Origin: Tetmemena sp. SeJ-2015
Lineage: Eukaryota; Ciliophora; Spirotrichea; Sporadotrichida; Oxytrichidae
Length of the DNA: 12,983 bases
Reading direction: 5' to 3'
NCBI GenBank assembly: GCA_027382625.1
Contig: JAJKFJ010011456.1
Coordinates: 1-12,983, forward strand
Under the pieces are notes generated by a model that was given only the letters and a program-made list of their open reading frames with translations, did no database searches and was not told where the DNA came from. Shown here piece by piece: positions 7,729-12,983 of this stretch (position 1 is the stretch's first letter; every line of letters starts with the position of its first letter). A program made the translations under genes and the position numbers.

Positions 7729-9841
7729 ATGAAGACACCTTATATTTTTATTATTACCTTGAAGTCGCTTAAGATAGCGTACATTTTCATAGTGACTTTG
7801 ATCGTGTATGTGGCACTGATTCCTTTGTTCACTAATAGATGCCGCAAAAACAATGTCGCTCATGGGATGCTGAATTCTTTTGCAGGAGGAGTTTTCCTTA
7901 CCATGGCTTTCGTTCATATCATTTGTAATTTGAGCATCTCATAGTGCTATTTTATGGTTTGATATCTTGCCTGAGGCAGTTGAGCAGTATAATGAGATTA
8001 TGGCAACTGAAGATGAGCATCACGAAGGAGAGCGACTCCTCTTCACAGGCAGATCACTACCAGTAGATCATCTATAATCTTCTCATCTGCAATTCGATAT
8101 TCAAAATTGGCTTGAAACTGAAGGACTCTAAGAACATCAGCTTTCTGAATAAGAGCGGGAGGAGTTGCTGCTACTAGAAAATAAAATGCATCAAGCTGTT
8201 TTCAGAATTGCAACCAAACACACTGATCTATAAGTTTCTTAGGAGAATAACAGCTCAGACAATAGAAGAGCACTTGCAGAAGAAGAAGTGACAGAAGAGA
8301 GCCACTCTCATGATATCTTCTTAATATTTTTCTTCCCTCTGCCATATGTGTTGTTCTTCTTGGGCTATACAATGATCCTACTAATAGACAGAATCATTAG
8401 TGTACATAATTTATTATTGTGTACATTTCGGAGCGTCTCACCATCATGGACATGGACACGGCGAAGAGGAAGAGGAGGAAGAAGAATCGCATACTCACGG
8501 CCACAACCATTCTCACAAGCACAAAGACCACCATCACCATCACACTCTCAAGATACAATCATTAAAACTTATTGGAGGTTATTACTGCTTAAACTTGATA
8601 ATGAATGCGAGAAGAAAGGTTGCGAAGATAAAACTCATTAGCATGAGGACACTCAGCACCACCATCATAAACACGATCATGGCGAAGTGCTTAAGAAATA
8701 AATTAAAAGTTAGACAGAGACAGCCAATCATCACGACTTGGAGGCTGCTGCCCACAACCACCTTCACAAGCTTCAAGAGGAGGATGATGAATATTTTTAT
8801 TGATATATCTGAATCACCTCAGAAGTTGATTGGAGGGAAGGAGAGTCAGAGAGGCTTCAATGAAAGCATGAAGTTTGACAATATTCAAACTTAAATTCAT
8901 AATCTGAAATGATGAATAAAAACTGTAGGGTATGCTGCAGTCACAGAGGATAATAAGAGCAGCTTTCAGCTGGCTAAGGGTGATCTAAATCCAGTTGAGA
9001 TTATAATCTTCTACTTATTGATAAATTAAAGAGCAAAGTGTAGACAATTTTGACCAGGTGGAGAAAACAAAAGGAGGTTTAGATGGCAAAGAAGAGGATT
9101 AGAATAAGCATTAAGGTTGTAGAGACTCTCCTCCCTAAAATAGTGAGGAGGATCTACATCACCATACCTATGAACACAATCACCTAAATTAAAAACTTTA
9201 AATGCGAAATGCTTAAGTCAATAATCATTAAGTTTACCCAAGGAAAAAGAAGTAGTGGTCTGTGGAATAAACCTCACACCTATGGTACTATTGATTACCC
9301 AAACATAGTTATTTGTTTGATTGCACTTGGATTCCATTCTATCTTCGAAGGAATCGCTCTAGGTCTTATTAAGGAACTTTCAGTTTTCATCAATCTCATG
9401 ATAGGAATCACCATCCATCATCTTATTTAAAGCGTAGAATGGCTTTTAATATTTAAACATGTAGTGGTTTGTCTTTCTTATGGAGTGTCTTTAGCAAAGA
9501 ACAAAAGCAAGTCTAAAACTGCTATGGTTTTGAGTGTTGTGGGCCTTTCACTTTTTGAATCTGGTGGGCTTGCTATCGGTCTCGGTTTGAACGACGCCCC
9601 AGATCTTGTGAGCTCAATTATTCTCAGTTTTAAGTAATGAATAAATATTTTGCTGGAGGCACTTTTGTGTACATAGCTTGCTCAGAGATATTAGTTCACG
9701 AGTTCTCAACTGCAAAACACAGATACTGGAAGTTCTTGTTCTTCCTCTTAGGTTCTGGAGTGATCATAAAATAAGGTTTAAACCATATATAAGATCTATT
9801 AAATGATAGTGGGAATATGGTTCTTGACTGCAGGTCACTGA
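7729..9841 (+). CDS. ZIP-family (SLC39-like) metal ion transporter with His-rich loop, germline copy with 10 IESs
   Basis: Predicted membrane transporter of zinc or related divalent metals. Seen: removing ten IESs gives exactly 575 codons plus TGA at 9839. From 7729 the order is: TM1 (KIAYIFIVTLIVYVALIPLF, residues about 14-33), HGMLNSFAGGVFLTMAFVHILPEAVE (TM2 and the family's HxLPE-type motif), a Gln/Glu-rich cytosolic stretch, FPLPYVLFFLGYTMILLID (TM3), a long variable loop with His-Gly clusters from residue 216, then IALGFHSIFEGIALGL (TM4, metal-site HS..EG at 442-447), GITIHHVVVCLSYGVSL (TM5, HH at 469-470), SLFESGGLAIGLGL, FAGGTFVYIACSEILVHEF and IWFLTAGH at the end. The His-rich loop is typical of metal sensing. 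Start alternatives: ATG at 7719 is in another frame; ATG 7556 would add an unassigned extension. Which metal is carried cannot be told. Confidence 0.92.
7916..7961 (+). other. ZIP IES 1 (46 nt, pointer ATATC)
   Basis: ATATC occurs at 7916-7920 and 7962-7966. Removal joins TMAFVHI to LPEAVEQY in frame, restoring a conserved ZIP motif; otherwise the frame is lost after VHI. Confidence 0.92.
8400..8418 (+). other. ZIP IES 2 (19 nt, pointer GTGTACAT)
   Basis: An 8-nt repeat GTGTACAT occurs at 8400-8407 and 8419-8426. The unique part is only 11 nt. Removal joins the TM3 frame (LLIDRIISVH) to the His-rich loop (FGASHHHGHGHG). Confidence 0.92.
8565..8590 (+). other. ZIP IES 3 (26 nt, pointer AAACTT)
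   Basis: AAACTT occurs at 8565-8570 and 8591-8596. Removal joins HHHHHTLKIQSLKL to DNECEKKGCEDKTHQHEDT, keeping the His-rich loop in frame. Confidence 0.88.
8788..8809 (+). other. ZIP IES 4 (22 nt, pointer TGAAT)
   Basis: TGAAT occurs at 8788-8792 and 8810-8814. Removal bypasses an in-frame TGA and joins LQEEDDE to SPQKLIGGKESQ. Confidence 0.85.
8887..8919 (+). other. ZIP IES 5 (33 nt, pointer AAACT)
   Basis: AAACT occurs at 8887-8891 and 8920-8924. The insert length is a multiple of three but it holds two in-frame TGA codons. Removal joins FDNIQT to VGYAAVTEDNKSS. Confidence 0.83.
9000..9024 (+). other. ZIP IES 6 (25 nt, pointer ATTA)
   Basis: ATTA occurs at 9000-9003 and 9025-9028. Removal gives NPVEIKEQSVDNFD. 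A 3-nt alternative (GAG, 34 nt removed, giving NPVEQSVDNFD) is also in frame, so the exact boundary is uncertain; the presence of an IES here is not. Confidence 0.7.
9166..9277 (+). other. ZIP IES 7 (112 nt, pointer ACCTATG)
   Basis: ACCTATG occurs at 9166-9172 and 9278-9284. Removal joins SEEDLHHHTY to GTIDYPNIVICLIALGF in frame at the start of TM4. A 7-nt tandem AAATGCG/AAATGC inside the insert (about 9200-9213) would also fix the frame but is less convincing. Confidence 0.78.
9419..9457 (+). other. ZIP IES 8 (39 nt, pointer CAT)
   Basis: The reading frame is open through this insert, so evidence rests on family spacing. Removing 39 nt between CAT repeats (9419-9421 and 9458-9460) turns HHLIQSVEWLLIFKHVVVC into HHVVVC, restoring ZIP TM5 spacing (compare HK followed by eight residues to LG). 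The 3-nt pointer makes the boundary provisional. Confidence 0.6.
9628..9647 (+). other. ZIP IES 9 (20 nt, pointer TTTT)
   Basis: TTTT occurs at 9628-9631 and 9648-9651. Removal bypasses TAATGA and joins VSSIILS to FAGGTFVYIACSEIL, the expected TM7 start. Confidence 0.88.
9761..9803 (+). other. ZIP IES 10 (43 nt, pointer TGAT)
   Basis: TGAT occurs at 9761-9764 and 9804-9807. Removal gives LLGSGVIVGIWFLTAGH and TGA, a normal hydrophobic ZIP C-terminus. A 3-nt ATA alternative gives one more Ile. Confidence 0.8.
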
Positions 9842-9969
9842 GCGCTATCCTGCCTTAATGATTCATTCTTAATTAGACTTATTACAAACTTAATTATCAC
9901 ATATGGGAAACCCATTTAGCTAGAGAATAATTTATGCTAAATTAGCGCGTCTCATTTCTCAAGATATGA
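9842..9969. other. Short spacer after the transporter gene
   Basis: AT-rich, with no recognisable signal. It holds the 3' flank of the transporter gene and probably the 5' flank of the next gene. Confidence 0.4.
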
Positions 9970-12602
9970 TTAAAATAATATTATTTATAGATTTGTTATG
10001 AACATAATTTCAAAACAGATATCAACTTTGCTCCAATCTAAGAGGAGGCAATAAGTTTTTAATAATTCGTATTAAACTTTCCACACCGCCATCTCTACTA
10101 TTTTTAATCCCATTTATTTTCGTCTCCTTTCCCAAAATTAGGCAATTTACCTTTGGAGCATGTTGTAGAACATAAATAGAAGTAACTGAAGAAGTAAAAT
10201 AATAAAAGTCAATCAGGTGCTAATCAATTTTAGGGAGTCAGAGTCATTTAAAATAATTGAGGTGGATCCCATAAGAAGAAAAAACTATTTTAATCTCTAA
10301 AAATATTAGCTTGACAAATAAGGATTCTTCTCACACTTTAATAAATTATACTCAGATTACAAATCATAAAGGAGTATATTCAGTCATTCAAAATACTCAA
10401 ATCCTGTAAATTATTTTTCCTCTCCTCATTCGCAAATTTAAAACATGTCAAAAATGATTTTTAGACCTTTGAAAACAGATAAAGAAAATTTGTACATTAT
10501 ATATTTTTCCAAGTGAATATATATTTGTGGATATAAGTCGTGACAATTGCTTTTAATACCTTCTATCTCTTACTGCGTGAAATAAATCACTTCACCTGCA
10601 GGGTCTGTTATTTAATAATATTAAAATAGCTGCGACCAGCCCAGAAGAGATGCTTCAGACCTAAAATTAGCAATAATCATTTTTCGCTGCTCCTGCAAAC
10701 CGACCACTCGCCAATCTTCCCCAAGACTAAAACGGCTACTGTCATGCGACTGCGGCAACCCAGAACCTGGCCAACAGATTTAGCTTCAAAATACCACACT
10801 TGCCATTCTCACACAAGAACTCAAATTTAGCTAACTACGTCCACTTCGAACAAGGTTTTCAAAACTATACTTCTTCTCCAAGCAAAATCCATGAGCTATT
10901 TATAAATGAGTTAGTTTGCGTTTCTTAAGATGAGAGAAATGGATAAAGAGGAAAACTGGTTGGTGATATGTTCGACATGGCCAGGTTGAGTGGGTGTTTG
11001 AGTGCAGTAACAGCAGCCACTCCTAATCAATCCTCTTCTCACTCCAATTTCACGAATTTCTCCTTCAATCTACAATATATACACTCTCAATTATATTTGA
11101 AGTAGTACAAAGTGTGCCTGTGCATGTAGAGGAAGTATATTCACCTCAATAGGCTTCGTCGGAGTCTTGGCCCCTAAATATCTGTGACAATAATTATTAA
11201 AACTATTACCACTTTCAAATTACATATAATACAAATGCTTATCTTTATTTGGAGGATAGGGCACAAAACTTATTGGAGAAGACGAGATAGAGGAATTTTT
11301 AGAAAATGATATCGAGGATTTTGAATTCGAGCCGGAGAATGGGGAGCAGTTAGAAATCTCCTCGATCAAGTATTCTTTCAAATCCAGCCTCGAACTCAAT
11401 AAATAATACTCGAAACTTATTAAAGTATTACTTATGTAATTCAATGAGGTATAAGAGGATTTGAAAATTAAATTATTCAAAACTATGGTAACAAATTTAA
11501 AGGACATTAATTTTCTTACTTTCTTTTGGCTAAGAGAATAAAACAGCTTAAGCAAAATATCAGAGACATCCGCATAAGTAGTAAGCGAATTACGAAGCAC
11601 CACTAGTCCTCTTAGTAAATAGGGAGACAAGCGACTCCGCACCATTTAAGTGAATCCTACCATAGTTCATAAAAGGATAAGCCTTTGATAAAAAAATTAT
11701 CTCAGCCTGCTCTGCAGATATAATTCTAGCAACTAGAAAATTAATCACAGAAACTATTATAATTAGAGTCTGTAATCTAATCTAGTTCGGCTACTGTTTC
11801 TTCTCAAGAATACAGTGAAATCAGGGAGCACCCTTCCCCCGCGCTCTCGTCTCAATTGCTCAATTATAATATTAACAATTTATTCTTCATTTTTAGGAAC
11901 TTGGCTAAAAATAAAGGTTTATTTTTTGTGACACTACAGAAATGGATTGCTTTTATTTTGAAACAAATTACACCTTCATTTTAAATAAAATTAAAAATAA
12001 CTAAACCAAGCTCTTTGTAGTTAATTCCGCATATTGAAGCATGCCAATAATTATTTCCAATATACCATAATTTTTAAAGACAAATGATTTAGCTAAAGAC
12101 GCTTTATCTTATTATAGTGCAATAATATACAGCCACGACATTAAGATTTTTAAGAGCCGGAAATACATTCAATTCAAATTACGACACAGTTATAGTAAAA
12201 GTAAAGTTAGGCGTAGCTTTAAAAGATGACAAGGGAAATCTTCGGTGCTCTGCAAATCCCTCAACCCCCGCAGAAATTTTTTCACTCTTAAAAAAATTAG
12301 ACATTACAAAACTCTAGCAATCTACCTACAATTATATAAGTGCTTCTTCTTTATATTTGACCTAGTTTGGGAGAGTTTCAGGACTAAATCATTTAGAATA
12401 TGGAATTTTTTAAATAAGATACTGCTAATGCCGCTATTCACCGCCAATTATTAATGCGAATTAATAGTGCTTTAAAAATGAGTAAGTCGTCAGAGGTGGT
12501 TGCTTGATGAGAGTAAGGTGTGCGCATTAGCCTTCATTTTAAAAAATCGTTAGAGAGTATTTAAATAGAGCAAGCTATATTGCAGCCGGCCTATTTTAGT
12601 GA
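9970..12602 (+). CDS. Unrecognised large plus-strand gene with at least 2 IESs, start not fixed
   Basis: I do not recognise this protein. Under the TGA-only code, plus-strand frames join across repeats at 10213/10238, 11106/11230 and 11676/11687. The first part, open from 9970, includes TDINFAPIQEEAISFQQF, FPKLGNLPLEHVVEHKQKQ, and after the first join IIEVDPIRRKNYFNLQKYQ and NMSKMIFRPLKTDKENLY, reaching a TGA at 10514. The second, open from 10581, includes MLQTQNQQQSFFAAPANRP (ATG 10650), GKLVGDMFDMARLSGCLSAV, then after the join an acidic patch (GEDEIEEFLENDIEDFEFE), a helix-rich middle, a Gln/Ser-rich linker, and a C-terminal part with VKLGVALKDDKGNLRCSANP ending at a TGA at 12600. The junction between 10514 and 10581 is unresolved, so these could be two genes. 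At least 800 codons in all. The last 300 codons are the least certain. Confidence 0.6.
10213..10237 (+). other. IES (25 nt, pointer TCAG)
   Basis: TCAG occurs at 10213-10216 and 10238-10241. Removal joins LKKQNNKSQ to SESFKIIEVDPIRRKNYF in frame, linking two convincing reading frames. Confidence 0.75.
10517..10580. other. Unresolved gap between two coding segments
   Basis: Both neighbouring frames are closed by TGA here (10514-10516 and 10578-10580). An IES joining the two is likely, but no repeat of 4 nt or more that restores the frame was found by eye. It may instead be the gap between two genes, with the second starting at ATG 10650. Confidence 0.35.
11106..11229 (+). other. IES (124 nt, pointer TACAAA)
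   Basis: TACAAA occurs at 11106-11111 and 11230-11235. Removal joins SQLYLKQYK to CLSLFGGQGTKLIGEDEIEE in frame. Confidence 0.8.
11676..11686 (+). other. Possible 11-nt IES (pointer GATAA)
   Basis: GATAA occurs at 11676-11680 and 11687-11691. Removal bypasses a TGA at 11686-11688 and joins NPTIVHKRI to KKLSQPALQIQFQQLENQ. The length is extreme, so it is tentative. Confidence 0.5.
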
Positions 12603-12670
12603 GACTGCAAACCAGAACTAGTATATATTAACAATAAATTCTCTCAAAAATAAAAAATAATATTGAAAAA

Positions 12671-12983
12671 ATGGCATTGATTTCGCAAAATTATTAACAA
12701 ATACAAGAATATTACTCTTCTGTTGCTGATGCAAGGCCTAGTTTCTTAGTCTACCTCTTTTAAAAGACTGGCAGTTTGAAGTTTTTGCTTTATAATTTAA
12801 ATTTAAGAGATTATGTATTCAAATAATAATTACCTAAGCTGAAGGCTTTCATTCTGTGAAATTTAACTCTGAAGAAATATAATATCTGAGATCTTGGAAA
12901 AGTTTGAAATTAAGAAGTGATTGCTCAAATGTTTGACATTAAAATTAGATAAAAACATCTCAGTTGTAGTAAAACTCCACTCT
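12671..12983 (+). CDS. Start of an unrecognised gene, cut by the window edge
   Basis: ATG at 12671 follows an A-rich leader and opens MALISQNYQQIQEYYSSVAD, then ARPSFLVYLFQKTGSLKFL, ending at a TGA at 12857. A second frame overlapping the end (TQAEGFHSVKFNSEE, then QYLRSWKSLKLRSDCS, to a TGA at 12934) looks like the continuation. An IES of length 2 modulo 3 between about 12790 and 12835 would be needed; this stretch is full of short TAAT-type repeats and the pointer cannot be picked. No family is recognised. Only 68 nt separate it from the preceding TGA, so it could belong to the preceding gene. Confidence 0.5.

Noticed and set aside
8306..8330. TTCTT repeat 12 nt apart before TM3 of the transporter
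   Set aside because: A 12-nt frame-neutral deletion is possible, but the sequence with it (DIFLIFFFPLPYV) is a normal TM entry, so there is no need to postulate an IES.
8582..8776. Minus-strand 64-codon hydrophobic frame
   Set aside because: Antisense shadow of the transporter's His/Glu-rich loop.
11220..11645. Minus-strand 141-codon frame, Ser/Leu-rich
   Set aside because: It is antisense to the plus-strand frame containing GEDEIEEFLENDIEDF and to the pointer TACAAA join. Its Ser/Leu bias is what the reverse complement of a Glu/Lys-rich coding strand gives.
1..12983. Search for transposons, telomere repeats, CRISPR arrays, tRNA and rRNA genes
   Set aside because: No C4A4/G4T4 tracts, no transposase-like motifs, no regularly spaced repeats and no tRNA-like cloverleaf sequence were noticed by eye. 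Prokaryotic-style operon or riboswitch features do not apply.

Overview
The window reads as germline (micronuclear) DNA of a spirotrichous ciliate of the Oxytricha/Stylonychia/Tetmemena type. Three things point there. The reading frames use TAA and TAG as glutamine and only TGA as stop. The DNA is AT-rich with a few short GT...AG introns. Two recognisable genes are broken by short AT-rich inserts that are not introns: each insert is flanked by a 3-8 nt direct repeat, and deleting the insert plus one repeat copy restores both the frame and the conserved family sequence. That is the signature of internal eliminated sequences (IESs) with pointer repeats between macronuclear-destined segments (MDSs). 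No telomere repeats and no scrambled segment order were seen.

Layout: (1) About 1-4613, minus strand: one or two poorly recognised genes. The part below 2002 can be assembled across three strong 7-8 nt pointers; the part above shows long TGA-free frames with membrane segments but unresolved junctions. (2) 4614-5367: AT-rich spacer. (3) 5368-7367, plus: a casein kinase 1 family protein kinase of 470 codons after removing four IESs and two introns, ending in a CaaX-like CLIF. (4) 7368-7728: spacer with an unassigned open frame. (5) 7729-9841, plus: a ZIP-family metal transporter with a histidine-rich loop, 575 codons after removing ten IESs. (6) About 9970-12602, plus: an unrecognised protein of at least 800 codons, assembled across three proposed IESs with one junction unresolved. 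(7) From 12671, plus: the start of another gene cut by the window edge.

The genes have no obvious shared function. What links them is the germline architecture: at least 21 proposed IESs (16 well supported), from 10 to 368 nt. Excision is predicted to be required before any of these genes can be expressed from the somatic macronucleus. The most unusual element is the 368-nt IES in the kinase gene, which carries its own roughly 89-codon, GC-richer open frame and may be a piece of another gene nested inside an IES. All pointers were found by eye from frame and family restoration; no alignment or database search was run.
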